The notes under the pieces were generated by a model, which ran no database searches, was not told the DNA's origin, and saw only the letters and a program-made list of their open reading frames with translations. Below, in pieces: positions 1-7,020 of a stretch of 10,320 nucleotides of DNA; position 1 is the stretch's first letter, and every line of letters starts with the position of its first letter. A program made the position numbers and the translations under genes. The stretch comes from CAJWGI01 sp036011785 (GTDB taxonomy: Bacteria; Chloroflexota; Anaerolineae; Anaerolineales; UBA11657), in assembly GCA_036011785.1 (NCBI GenBank), contig DASCOB010000052.1, forward strand, positions 1-10,320, given 5' to 3'.

Positions 1-93
1 CCTAGAAACATGTTGCGGTGCCAATATCGGGAGTACCTCCCCCAAAAACCCCACCTCCTCGTTCTTGTGGCTTGACTGTGGATTGTTACTCCG
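1..93. other. Leading segment with no assignable gene
   Basis: No complete gene fits here. Plus frame 1 is open from the window edge to a TGA at 73-75, and plus frame 2 stays open to a TGA at 110-112. Either could be the tail of a gene to the left, but neither short peptide is recognisable. A small inverted repeat, GGGAG-tac-CTCCC at 29-41, is followed by C/A-rich sequence rather than a T tract, so it is not a convincing terminator. I see no good promoter or Shine-Dalgarno sequence before the gene at 94. Confidence 0.4.
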
Positions 94-885
94 ATGGACT
101 TGCACGAATTGATTAACACTTATCTGGATTCAATGTCGCCGCGTCCTCAAAAGATACTGGATGTCGGAGGGGGCGCACTACCACATTCAGCAGCGACTGA
201 GATTCTAGATCTGTTCGATTATAATTTTGCACAGCGCTTTAGCTATGATAGGGACCGCTCACGAGTGGACGGACAAAAGTGGACGACGTTTGATGTATGT
301 TCTCGCCAAATGTGGCCCTACAGAGACGACGAGTTTGACTTCAGTATCTGCGCCCATACCTTGGAAGACCTCAAAGACCCTCTCTGGGTTTGTAACGAAC
401 TGGCACGTGTATCTAGGGCTGGATACATTGAGTTCCCGTCCCGCTTTCAAGAGAGCATTAATGGATTGGTTAGGCGCGGCATCACTGGTTGGCCACATCA
501 CCGCTGGATGATAACGACTTGCGGTGAGAGCCTGTTGTTGATACCCAAGCTGCATCACGTAAATGCATTTCCATACCTGTGCTTGCCCACTTCGTTTCGA
601 AAGCAATCCGATGCCAAACACACATCCTTTTTCTGGTCTAATCGGTTCAGTGCCTATGAACTGCTCGTATATGTGGAGGATTTTCAACGGGAATACATCT
701 CTCAATTCGACAGTAGTCGCACCCCTTGGTTTCATTTTAGGCGTTGGCTCAGCAAGATTGTCCCACGCGAGCACAGCTCCGCTAAAACACCGCCCGGATA
801 TGTGTGGACCGACACGTCCGGGAGAAAGTTTGGTCCGTACACTAGCAGTGATAAAGGCCCCTGGCTAAAAACGACATTGTCATAG
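94..885 (+). CDS. Class I SAM-dependent methyltransferase of a glycan-cluster type
   Basis: Probably a cytoplasmic S-adenosylmethionine-dependent methyltransferase acting on a sugar or glycan intermediate; the exact substrate cannot be read from sequence. The glycine-rich SAM-binding motif I is ILDVGGGALP at residues 21-30. The FDFSICAHTLEDLKDP segment (81-96) corresponds to the motif IV/post-IV region of Methyltransf_11-like proteins. NELARVSRAGYIEFPSR (101-117) is followed by an HHRW element at 135-138. From memory, this arrangement recurs in methyltransferases of glycosyltransferase loci. The C-terminal part, from about residue 200, is not recognised. ATG at 94 is the only ATG in this frame after the stop at 73-75; no clear Shine-Dalgarno precedes it. 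The stop is 7 nt before the next start, so it is probably the head of a cotranscribed block. Codon use is AT-richer than in the right half of the window. Family confidence is good, substrate unknown. Confidence 0.85.
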   Translation: MDLHELINTYLDSMSPRPQKILDVGGGALPHSAATEILDLFDYNFAQRFSYDRDRSRVDGQKWTTFDVCSRQMWPYRDDEFDFSICAHTLEDLKDPLWVCNELARVSRAGYIEFPSRFQESINGLVRRGITGWPHHRWMITTCGESLLLIPKLHHVNAFPYLCLPTSFRKQSDAKHTSFFWSNRFSAYELLVYVEDFQREYISQFDSSRTPWFHFRRWLSKIVPREHSSAKTPPGYVWTDTSGRKFGPYTSSDKGPWLKTTLS

Positions 886-892
886 CTCAAGA

Positions 893-2077
893 TTGCAGTT
901 TTTTGCAACATGGCCTCCACGGCCGAAAGCCTACAAGTTGAAAAATCTTCTGTACTTCCAACAGAACACGGCCTTTGGTCTTACGGAACGTTATCTTTTT
1001 GGTCTTGCGCGGGGAGTTGACCGTAGTAGATACAATGTGCATCTCATGTTCTCGGAGGTGCCAGATTTGCGACAGTTTGAACTGCTGGAGAGTGAGGAAG
1101 TGTGTTTGCATCCCCTGCCGGCGGGACTGCTTACCTGCAACGTGTTTCGACTTGTACCTCGGCTATTGCTCATGTTTCGGCAGATAAAACCAGACTTGAT
1201 TCATTTCAATGACCCAGCCGTGGCCGGCATGCTTGCTGGGAGGTTGCAGAAGCACGCTGCCCTCGTACTGACGCACCACACTCCAGAATTCGATCGACGA
1301 TATGGTTGGCGAGGAAGATTACTCGATAGGCTGGCTTTTGGAGGGCGCCCGTTTGCCATATTTACATCTGAGAATGATCGCCGAACCGGAATCGAGAACG
1401 ACGGCATTCGGGGAGGAGACAGTGACGTGGTGCCCTATGGCATTGACGTGCCGTCCTTTAACGGCGATTATGACAGGCGTGCAGTGTTACGGGAACTAGG
1501 CATTCCGTTGAGTCATCTCGTGGTTGGAAATGTCGCTCGGCTCGTGCCCCAGAAGGCGCATGAATACCTGATTCAGGCTGCACGCCCCCTTCTTGCATCT
1601 CGCAATGATGTCACATTTGTTATTGTTGGTGATGGTCAGTCGCGAAAGGAACTCTTGCAAATGGCGCGGTCCACGGGTTATGCTGATCGCTTTGTCTTCA
1701 CGGGATGGCGTGATGATGTGGCGCGGCTATTGAGCGCGTTTGACATATTTGTGATGCCCTCCCTGTTTGAAGGATTGTGCATGGCGGTGTTGGAAGCTTT
1801 CGCTGCTGGGGTACCCGTTGTAGCTACACCTGTCGGTGGCATCCCTTCCAGCGTGGCTGAAGGCGAAACCGGCAAATTGGTGCCCCCGCGGGACGCAGAG
1901 GCGCTGGCAAATGCGATTCTATGGATGTTGGAGCATCCGGCGAAAGCGCGAGACATGGGCCTCAGGGGAAGGCAGCTCGTGGAGGCAAAATTCACTATGG
2001 AAGCAATGCTTGCAGATACGGTGGCCGTCTACGAACGGCTGTTGACCCGGCGCAACGATGGACATGAACCTGGGTGA
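893..2077 (+). CDS. GT4-family glycosyltransferase (GT-B fold), non-ATG start
   Basis: A retaining nucleotide-sugar-dependent glycosyltransferase that probably adds one sugar to a lipid-linked glycan at the cytoplasmic membrane face. The N-terminal Rossmann domain starts at KNLLYFQQNTAFGLTERYL (about 17-35), with the DLIHFNDPAVAG segment at 101-112. The C-terminal GT_1 (PF00534-like) domain has VGNVARLVPQKAH (211-223; R216 and K221 are the usual phosphate-binding pair), IVGDGQSRKEL (244-254) and the EX7E motif (E293, E301) in LFEGLCMAVLEAFAAG. PVVATPVGG follows. Length (394 aa) is typical. There is no usable ATG near the N-terminus. TTG at 893 is the first start after an in-frame TAA (866-868). 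TTG at 938, just before the conserved first strand, is an equally plausible start giving 379 aa. The gene follows the methyltransferase by 7 nt and its TGA overlaps the next ATG. It resembles the GT4 at 4063 most closely around PVVATPVGG. Confidence 0.9.
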   Translation: MQFFATWPPRPKAYKLKNLLYFQQNTAFGLTERYLFGLARGVDRSRYNVHLMFSEVPDLRQFELLESEEVCLHPLPAGLLTCNVFRLVPRLLLMFRQIKPDLIHFNDPAVAGMLAGRLQKHAALVLTHHTPEFDRRYGWRGRLLDRLAFGGRPFAIFTSENDRRTGIENDGIRGGDSDVVPYGIDVPSFNGDYDRRAVLRELGIPLSHLVVGNVARLVPQKAHEYLIQAARPLLASRNDVTFVIVGDGQSRKELLQMARSTGYADRFVFTGWRDDVARLLSAFDIFVMPSLFEGLCMAVLEAFAAGVPVVATPVGGIPSSVAEGETGKLVPPRDAEALANAILWMLEHPAKARDMGLRGRQLVEAKFTMEAMLADTVAVYERLLTRRNDGHEPG

Positions 2078-3045
2078 TGCCGTCCCCTCTGGTAAGCGTT
2101 GTCATCCCCTCATTCAACCGCTTGCAATTCACTGTTCAAGCAATTGAAAGTGTTCTAGACCAGACTTTCTGCGATTATGAAGTGATCGTCGTGGACAATG
2201 GCTCTACGGACGATTCTGCAACATATTTAGCACGCCATTATGGCACCTCGATCCGGTTAGTACGGTTACATACTAATCAAGGTCGGTCGATACCTAGGAA
2301 TGTTGGTGTCCAAGAAGCCCGTGGTCCGTTTGTTGCCTTTCTGGACTCTGACGATTTATGGCTCCCCAGTAAATTAGAGCTTCAGTTACCGGTCTTAGAG
2401 CGAGACCCAAACGTTGGATTGGTACATTCTTTTTCAGAAGTGATCAGTGATGCAGGTAATCGAATGCGTCGAGAAACAGGCAGGCGGTTGCGACTGCATA
2501 GGGACGCCATCCGTCGGGGGTATACGTATGAGCAGATGAGTTTCAGGTGCGTCCTTTTCACTTCGACTATTCTTGTCCGGAAGAAGATACTTGAAGCGGT
2601 GGGTGGCTATGATACGAACATGCCGATCTTGGAAGACTGGGATTTGTACCTTCGTCTTTCACTGGTAGCCGAGATATGCGCAGTGGAAGAAGTGCTAGTA
2701 AGTTATAGGCAACATGACGCTCACACTACAAGTATAGAGCACGCGCTTGGACGCATTCACACCTGCCACAAACACCTTAGAATGTTACGTCACCATCCTG
2801 ATTTGCCGTTTGCAGAAATCGCGCGCCGAAATCTGTTCCTCAATCTGGCGGCCGCTCATTATGTGCGGGGCAAGACTGCTGAGTGTGGCCGCTGGATGAA
2901 AACGGCCATCCAGCTTGATCCACGTGTGGCATTGTGGCCAGGTTTCCTTATGTGTACTGTGGCAGCTATTGCTCCTAGTAGACTTGTAGACGAGATGCGG
3001 CAGGTGAAACGGGCGATTGTTGGACAGGACCTTCGTTCAGAATGA
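2077..3045 (+). CDS. GT2-family glycosyltransferase (GT-A fold)
   Basis: An inverting, metal-dependent glycosyltransferase, likely cytoplasmic or membrane-associated, transferring one sugar from a nucleotide donor to the growing glycan. Numbering from ATG 2077, the nucleotide-binding start is VSVVIPSFNR (6-15), then EVIVVDNGSTDDS (35-47). The DXD metal-binding motif lies in FLDSDDLW (88-95), and the EDWDLYLR acceptor/catalytic-base region is at 186-193. These occur in the canonical order of Glycos_transf_2 (PF00535). The roughly 90 residues after the catalytic domain look helical and have no recognised function; no transmembrane segment is evident. The previous gene ends TGA at 2075-2077 and this ATG shares its A (TGATG), which suggests translational reinitiation. 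A GTG at 2074 is an alternative start one codon earlier. It is one of the AT-richer genes here (25/60 G+C at 2221-2280), with many TTA and AAT codons, unlike the genes to the right. Confidence 0.92.
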   Translation: MPSPLVSVVIPSFNRLQFTVQAIESVLDQTFCDYEVIVVDNGSTDDSATYLARHYGTSIRLVRLHTNQGRSIPRNVGVQEARGPFVAFLDSDDLWLPSKLELQLPVLERDPNVGLVHSFSEVISDAGNRMRRETGRRLRLHRDAIRRGYTYEQMSFRCVLFTSTILVRKKILEAVGGYDTNMPILEDWDLYLRLSLVAEICAVEEVLVSYRQHDAHTTSIEHALGRIHTCHKHLRMLRHHPDLPFAEIARRNLFLNLAAAHYVRGKTAECGRWMKTAIQLDPRVALWPGFLMCTVAAIAPSRLVDEMRQVKRAIVGQDLRSE

Positions 3046-3782
3046 CCACCGTTGAGCGCATTATCCCTGCCGACACGCCACCAGGGATTGTTGCGCTGCA
3101 CCTAAAGCGGTATCAGTTTGCACGTGAACACACTGTCGGTAAACAGGTGTTGGATATTGCCTGCGGAGTGGGTTACGGGTCTCTTCATCTTGCCGAGGCG
3201 TGCAAACAAGTGGTGGGAGCAGATATTGATTGGGCGGCGGTGGATTATGCGCGGCAGCAGTATGCTGGCCGGGAAAACCTGGCTTTCGTGCAGGCTGACG
3301 CGATGCGAACAGGCTTGGCGGAATCTCAGTTTGATGCAGTCTGCTCATTTGAGACCATCGAACATGTGGGCGATGCGGGAATGTTCCTGAGCGAAATCAA
3401 ACGTGTGCTCAAGCCGGAGGGTGTGTTAATAGTCTCAACGCCGCGGGTCGAGCGCAGCGATTCGCGCCCAGCGAATCCGTATCATCATCAGGAATGGAGC
3501 CTGGCGGACTTCAAACGGTTGCTGCGCGGTTCCTTCCGGAATGTGGAGGTTTTTGGGCAGTTCCGTCGCGATACCGGCGCATCCCGCTGGTTGAAGCGGC
3601 TGGACGTGCTGGGGCTGCGTAAGCGGGTCATCCCCCTCTGGCTGGCGCGCCAGGCAGCGCAGGCCGCCGGCGCCCGCGCGATGGCAGACCTGCATATGGA
3701 GGATATCTTCATCCGACGCGGGGATTTACGCCGAGCCAGCGAGATTGTGGCGGTTGCTAGCGATGGTAACCATATAGTCTGA
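3042..3782 (+). CDS. Class I SAM-dependent methyltransferase (Methyltransf_11/25-like)
   Basis: A SAM-dependent methyltransferase, probably cytoplasmic, likely to methylate a sugar residue or the terminus of the glycan; the acceptor is not determined. Motif I is VLDIACGVGYGS (36-47), the acidic end of strand 2 is GADID (59-63), and motif II-like FVQADAM is at 82-88. FDAVCSFETIEHV (97-109) and KRVLKPEGVLIVSTP (120-134) complete the canonical UbiE-like order. An NPYHHQEW element (145-152) follows, a position where related glycan methyltransferases often carry an NPYH/NPFH motif. The 246-aa length is normal. ATG 3042 overlaps the preceding stop by 4 nt (ATGA), indicating translational coupling. 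Base composition changes inside the gene: about 32/60 G+C at 3121-3180 but 44/60 at 3601-3660. It is the last gene before the 280-bp gap. The family call is secure, the substrate unknown. Confidence 0.9.
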   Translation: MTTVERIIPADTPPGIVALHLKRYQFAREHTVGKQVLDIACGVGYGSLHLAEACKQVVGADIDWAAVDYARQQYAGRENLAFVQADAMRTGLAESQFDAVCSFETIEHVGDAGMFLSEIKRVLKPEGVLIVSTPRVERSDSRPANPYHHQEWSLADFKRLLRGSFRNVEVFGQFRRDTGASRWLKRLDVLGLRKRVIPLWLARQAAQAAGARAMADLHMEDIFIRRGDLRRASEIVAVASDGNHIV

Positions 3783-3822
3783 ATGCTGGGGCGCAGTGTG
3801 GCGGCGGAACATGGCTGCTTAA

Positions 3823-4008
3823 GACCCCGCCAGCGCGATAGCTGCAGTTGATGAAGAAAGCGTAAGCGTTCGCCGCGAAAAGATCACCGCGTATTTGGAT
3901 GAACATGTTGGCGATTTGTTCGGGAAACGCACGGTTTTTCGATTGCCACGCGGAACCCGTTTAACACCAGCGGAAAATCAATTTATCAGCTTTTGCCAAT
4001 CGATTTGA
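3823..4008 (+). pseudogene. Possible decayed gene fragment without a start codon
   Basis: After an in-frame TAA at 3820-3822, this frame stays open for 61 codons to TGA at 4006-4008. The deduced peptide looks like real protein, with charged and hydrophobic residues alternating (for example REKITAYLDEHVGDLF, then RLPRGTRLTPAENQF). It has no ATG or GTG and only a late TTG (3895), so it is unlikely to be an intact gene. It may be the remnant of a gene lost from the cluster, cut at the left by deletion or frameshift. I do not recognise the family. An open run of this length can occur by chance in one frame, so confidence is low. Confidence 0.3.
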
Positions 4009-4050
4009 CCAAATCGGCATGCAATTGACTTCTGACCGGATGGCACATAG

Positions 4051-4056
4051 AAAGGG
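4051..4056 (+). promoter_or_regulatory. Ribosome binding site selecting the ATG at 4063
   Basis: AAAGGG lies 6 nt before ATG 4063, a good Shine-Dalgarno distance. The alternative ATG at 4093 fits the usual N-terminus of the family better (MRIVYTVLDG) but has no comparable purine motif upstream. The site therefore favours the longer form with a 10-residue N-terminal extension. Confidence 0.5.
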
Positions 4057-4062
4057 TCATCA

Positions 4063-5220
4063 ATGGCATGCCCAGGTAGCAAATTATCCCCTATGAGAAT
4101 TGTTTACACAGTCCTCGACGGTCAGCTCGCTGGCGGTCAGGTGATATGTGGAGAAATGATGCTGGCTGCCAGGGCAACCGGTCATGAGGTGTGCCTCGTC
4201 AGCCCAACGCACGGTGAATTCACGCGAATGCTGGAATCCGAATCCGTGCCAATCATGCTTATGCCGATGGCGCGGACGTTTCATTTTCACCGCGCTGTGC
4301 AATTCGCTCGATTCCTTAAGTCCTGGCGCGCAGATCTGGTGCATTCACATGCAGCTGTCACTGGAGCCATCCTCGCGCGACTCGCGGCAGTGATAGCCGG
4401 AGTGCCCCTGATCAGCCATGTCCACATTGAAAACAAGTTTAGCGAGGTGCCGTGGATACGGAAGATGCAGGTTTGGGTAGATAACTTCACGGCGCGCTTA
4501 GCGGCCGAAATAGTGGCGATTTCTGAACATACACGTCGCAGTTTGATTGATCAGGGGATATCCCCACAAAGGGTCCGTGTGATACGAAACGGGGTGAACG
4601 TTGATGGAGACGCGAACGGAAAAGCGGCAGCGCGGGCGCGGGCTGAGCTCGGCATTGAGGGTGATGAACCGGTCGTCGGAACGGTGGCGCGATTGTGCCC
4701 GGTCAAAGGGCAGCGGGAATTAATCCTCGCAGCCCACGAGATAAGAAACAAATGTGCGGAGGCAAAGTTCATAATCCTCGGGGAAGACTTGGAATTTAAT
4801 GGGAACTATCGTAATGAATTAGAGCAGTTGGCCGGGCAGCTGGGCTTGGACGGCTGTGTGCAGTTCTTCGGCTTTAGACGCAACGCCGCCGAGCTGATGC
4901 ACGCTTTTGAACTGTTTGTGCTGCCATCATGGATCGAAGGGCTGCCGGTGACCATTCTGGAAGCCATGGCGGCGGGTAAACCTGTCGTTGCTACACCGGT
5001 GGGAGGCGTACCCGAATTAGTGGTGGAGGGTGTAACCGGCCTACTTGTGCCGCCCCGCGCTCCGGAGCGTCTGGCACGTGCGATTCTGGATCTGCTGCAG
5101 CAGCCTGACGTAGCACAGGAGATGGGAAGAAACGGGCGTAACCGGGTTCGGCAGCATTACTCGCAGCGGCGAATGTTAACGCAGGTGTTGAGCCTATATG
5201 AGACCTTTGCTCGGCAATAA
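4063..5220 (+). CDS. GT4-family glycosyltransferase (GT-B fold)
   Basis: A retaining glycosyltransferase of the Glyco_transf_4/Glycos_transf_1 type, expected to extend a lipid-linked oligosaccharide at the inner membrane face. The N-terminal domain begins MRIVYTVLDGQLAGGQ (11-26). The LVHSHAAVTGA segment (92-102) and HVHIENKF (119-126) form the acceptor-side cleft. VAISEHTRRSL (151-161) and VIRNGVN (173-179) lead into the C-terminal domain. There VGTVARLCPVKG (205-216) supplies R210 and K215, and WIEGLPVTILEAMAAG carries the EX7E pair E292 and E300. PVVATPVGGVPELV follows. Length (385 aa) is normal. ATG 4063 is chosen for its AAAGGG Shine-Dalgarno; ATG 4093 is the alternative. It is the first gene after the 280-bp gap, and its last 23 nt overlap the start of the membrane protein gene. 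The sugar transferred cannot be inferred. Confidence 0.92.
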   Translation: MACPGSKLSPMRIVYTVLDGQLAGGQVICGEMMLAARATGHEVCLVSPTHGEFTRMLESESVPIMLMPMARTFHFHRAVQFARFLKSWRADLVHSHAAVTGAILARLAAVIAGVPLISHVHIENKFSEVPWIRKMQVWVDNFTARLAAEIVAISEHTRRSLIDQGISPQRVRVIRNGVNVDGDANGKAAARARAELGIEGDEPVVGTVARLCPVKGQRELILAAHEIRNKCAEAKFIILGEDLEFNGNYRNELEQLAGQLGLDGCVQFFGFRRNAAELMHAFELFVLPSWIEGLPVTILEAMAAGKPVVATPVGGVPELVVEGVTGLLVPPRAPERLARAILDLLQQPDVAQEMGRNGRNRVRQHYSQRRMLTQVLSLYETFARQ

Positions 5221-6991
5221 CAAACGGGCTCAGCGGCTTATTATTCTGAGCCTGTGGCTGCTTTTATTGTCGGTGGCCATGTCATTGCATTTTATCCTCA
5301 TTCAGGGCTGGCTTCGCTCCTCCGGTTTGGCAGTGAGCTATGCTCCCGTAGCTGCCCAGCACGCTGACCCAGCGTTTAACTACTTGGCAATATTGCGGAA
5401 ACTGTTGTCCGGATTGTATCCGTGGGGCGACCAGTTTGTTCGGGAGGTGCATGCATCGGTATCCATTTGGCCGCGACTCCCCTATGTTTTTCTCAGCGCG
5501 TTTGCGTGGTCGCTCCGGGACAACCTCGATGCCTTTCCGATGGTTGCGTCGGCTATTACCTTACCCTTGAATGCGGTTTTTCTTTATGTGATTGTGGGCC
5601 AGCTATCGGCGGTGCGCTGGATGGCTGTAATTGCAGCAACAGGTGTCCTTGGCTTTTCCGAATTTTTCGTGCTGCAGCCTTGGCACTTCCTCGACCTCTC
5701 TGAAATGTCCGCTCGCTGGGGCGAGGCGATCTGGTTTAATCGGCTTGTCAACCCGCAGGTTTCCTTTCTCGTGCTCTGTGTTGGTGTGATTGCGCTGTAC
5801 AGGTTGAGTTTCGCAGAGCCAAAGTCGCGGGATGGCAACGATCGTGTTGTGGTCAAGTGGTCCGTATTCCTTGGGTTTGTTTATGGAATAAGTTATTACA
5901 CATATCTGTATGTTTGGAGCTACCTCAGTGTTATTCTTAGTGGAACTTTGTTCTACCTTTTGTGGAAGGAGAAAGTGTCTGCCCGCGTGAAACGAGTGGC
6001 ACTCGCGCTGGCAATCGGGATTGGCCTTTCGGCGTTCTATTGGATAGATGTGTTTCGGTTTCAATCGGTAGACGGATTCGCTGCGTTCAGTGACCGATTT
6101 CGCCTAGGACGCCAACCTGACATAGCCGAACGGCTGGCGAATATTCGCCCTCAAGTGTACACGCTGTTCTTGGCGGGCATTTGCCTATGGAAACGCCGAC
6201 CGCCTCACGTTTTTCTCCTAGGAATCCTTGTAGCAGCGGAGGTTCTCTGGAAGGTTCCCCTTGTCATAGGTTATGATTTCCAAACGCTGCACTATGCCTA
6301 CTTGGTCTATGGGCCGCTGGCTCTCATCGGCACTTTGGTCAGCACTTGTGAACTGGTGCGATTCGCTGCGTTACGTATGAAGTTAGAACAGATGCCTTCA
6401 TGGGCGGTTGGAACTTTGGCGCTCCTGGCCGTTGGGCTGGTTGCCTCACGGTCAATCGTACACGCGACCCGCGTTTTGCCAGCGTATGCGATTCAACCCG
6501 AGGTGATAGCAGCATACGAATACGTTCAGAAGCAGGTCTCGCCCGGTGCTGTCATTCTGGCTGCCGACCCAGAAGTCAATATGCGCTTACGCTACTGGGC
6601 CCCAGTGTACGTTTATACTCCTTCCGGGTGGGGCACGGTTGTTACTACCGAGAATATGCTGACTCGCGCCGTTGAAGCTCTGCACGCGTACGGCGTAGAG
6701 CCAAAGCGCACATTTGGGCGCCATGGGGAGCTGTTGAGCTCGGAGAATTATCTATTCGCTCTCTCTACGGCCTACCCTACGCGGGATTCACGACGAACGG
6801 CCATTCAAGGTGCTTATGATACAAACCTGACGGGCACACTGAGTTATCAAGCGGACATCCTGTGGTTCGGCCCATACGAAAGAGCTTTGGCACAGGCAAG
6901 CCTCGATGTAAGAGAAGGTCTAGAGCTAATCTTTCGCAATGACTCCGTGAGTCTATACAAGATCAGCTCGCGCGATGCTTTGAGCTGGTAG
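5198..6991 (+). CDS. Large polytopic membrane protein, GT-C-like, with soluble C-terminal domain
   Basis: A 597-aa integral membrane protein whose function I do not recognise. It has about eleven or twelve hydrophobic segments, at roughly residues 13-35, 93-107, 115-135, 141-160, 186-203, 221-238, 241-257, 264-283, 318-331, 337-355, 366-387 and 403-419. A hydrophilic tail of about 175 residues follows (420-597). Between the first and second segments lies a loop of about 55 residues with acidic and aromatic residues (AQHADPAFN, YPWGDQFVREVH). A first extracytoplasmic loop with acidic residues followed by many helices and a C-terminal soluble domain is typical of polyprenyl-phosphate-sugar-dependent GT-C glycosyltransferases, so that is the leading inference; a membrane acyltransferase or unrelated assembly protein is possible. 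ATG 5198 overlaps the preceding gene by 23 nt in another frame, so the two are probably translationally coupled. The next gene begins 29 nt downstream. Confidence 0.75.
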   Translation: MRPLLGNNKRAQRLIILSLWLLLLSVAMSLHFILIQGWLRSSGLAVSYAPVAAQHADPAFNYLAILRKLLSGLYPWGDQFVREVHASVSIWPRLPYVFLSAFAWSLRDNLDAFPMVASAITLPLNAVFLYVIVGQLSAVRWMAVIAATGVLGFSEFFVLQPWHFLDLSEMSARWGEAIWFNRLVNPQVSFLVLCVGVIALYRLSFAEPKSRDGNDRVVVKWSVFLGFVYGISYYTYLYVWSYLSVILSGTLFYLLWKEKVSARVKRVALALAIGIGLSAFYWIDVFRFQSVDGFAAFSDRFRLGRQPDIAERLANIRPQVYTLFLAGICLWKRRPPHVFLLGILVAAEVLWKVPLVIGYDFQTLHYAYLVYGPLALIGTLVSTCELVRFAALRMKLEQMPSWAVGTLALLAVGLVASRSIVHATRVLPAYAIQPEVIAAYEYVQKQVSPGAVILAADPEVNMRLRYWAPVYVYTPSGWGTVVTTENMLTRAVEALHAYGVEPKRTFGRHGELLSSENYLFALSTAYPTRDSRRTAIQGAYDTNLTGTLSYQADILWFGPYERALAQASLDVREGLELIFRNDSVSLYKISSRDALSW

Positions 6992-7020
6992 CCAATGGCT
7001 GCGTAACCAACACCCAGGTA

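Larger units (their letters stand above)
3783..4062. other. 280-bp intergenic gap between two gene blocks
   Basis: This is the largest gap in an otherwise tightly packed run. It holds the start-less open stretch described separately (3823-4008). A 22-codon ATG frame directly abuts the previous stop (3783-3851) and is probably spurious. A small inverted repeat, CGATTT-gacc-AAATCG (4001-4016), has no T tract after it. TTGACC (4005-4010) and TTGACT (4025-4030) resemble -35 boxes, but I find no matching -10 hexamer at the right spacing before the next gene. A promoter for the second block could still lie here; the sequence does not show it clearly. Confidence 0.5.

Noticed and set aside
29..41. 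GGGAG-tac-CTCCC as a terminator of an upstream gene
   Set aside because: Five-base stem with no T tract on either strand next to it.
259..774. Long minus-strand open frame opposite the first methyltransferase, and other minus-strand frames in the window
   Set aside because: They lie antisense to plus-strand genes with clear family motifs, have no recognisable motifs themselves and break the uniform gene direction.
3783..3851. 22-codon ATG frame directly after the second methyltransferase stop
   Set aside because: Very short, no Shine-Dalgarno of its own, and no recognisable sequence character.
4001..4016. Inverted repeat CGATTT-gacc-AAATCG as a terminator
   Set aside because: The stem is only 6 bp and AT-rich, and no T tract follows.
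4005..4053. TTGACC or TTGACT as the -35 box of a promoter for the gene at 4063
   Set aside because: No acceptable -10 hexamer lies at 16-18 bp spacing, and the only candidate falls on the ribosome binding site.
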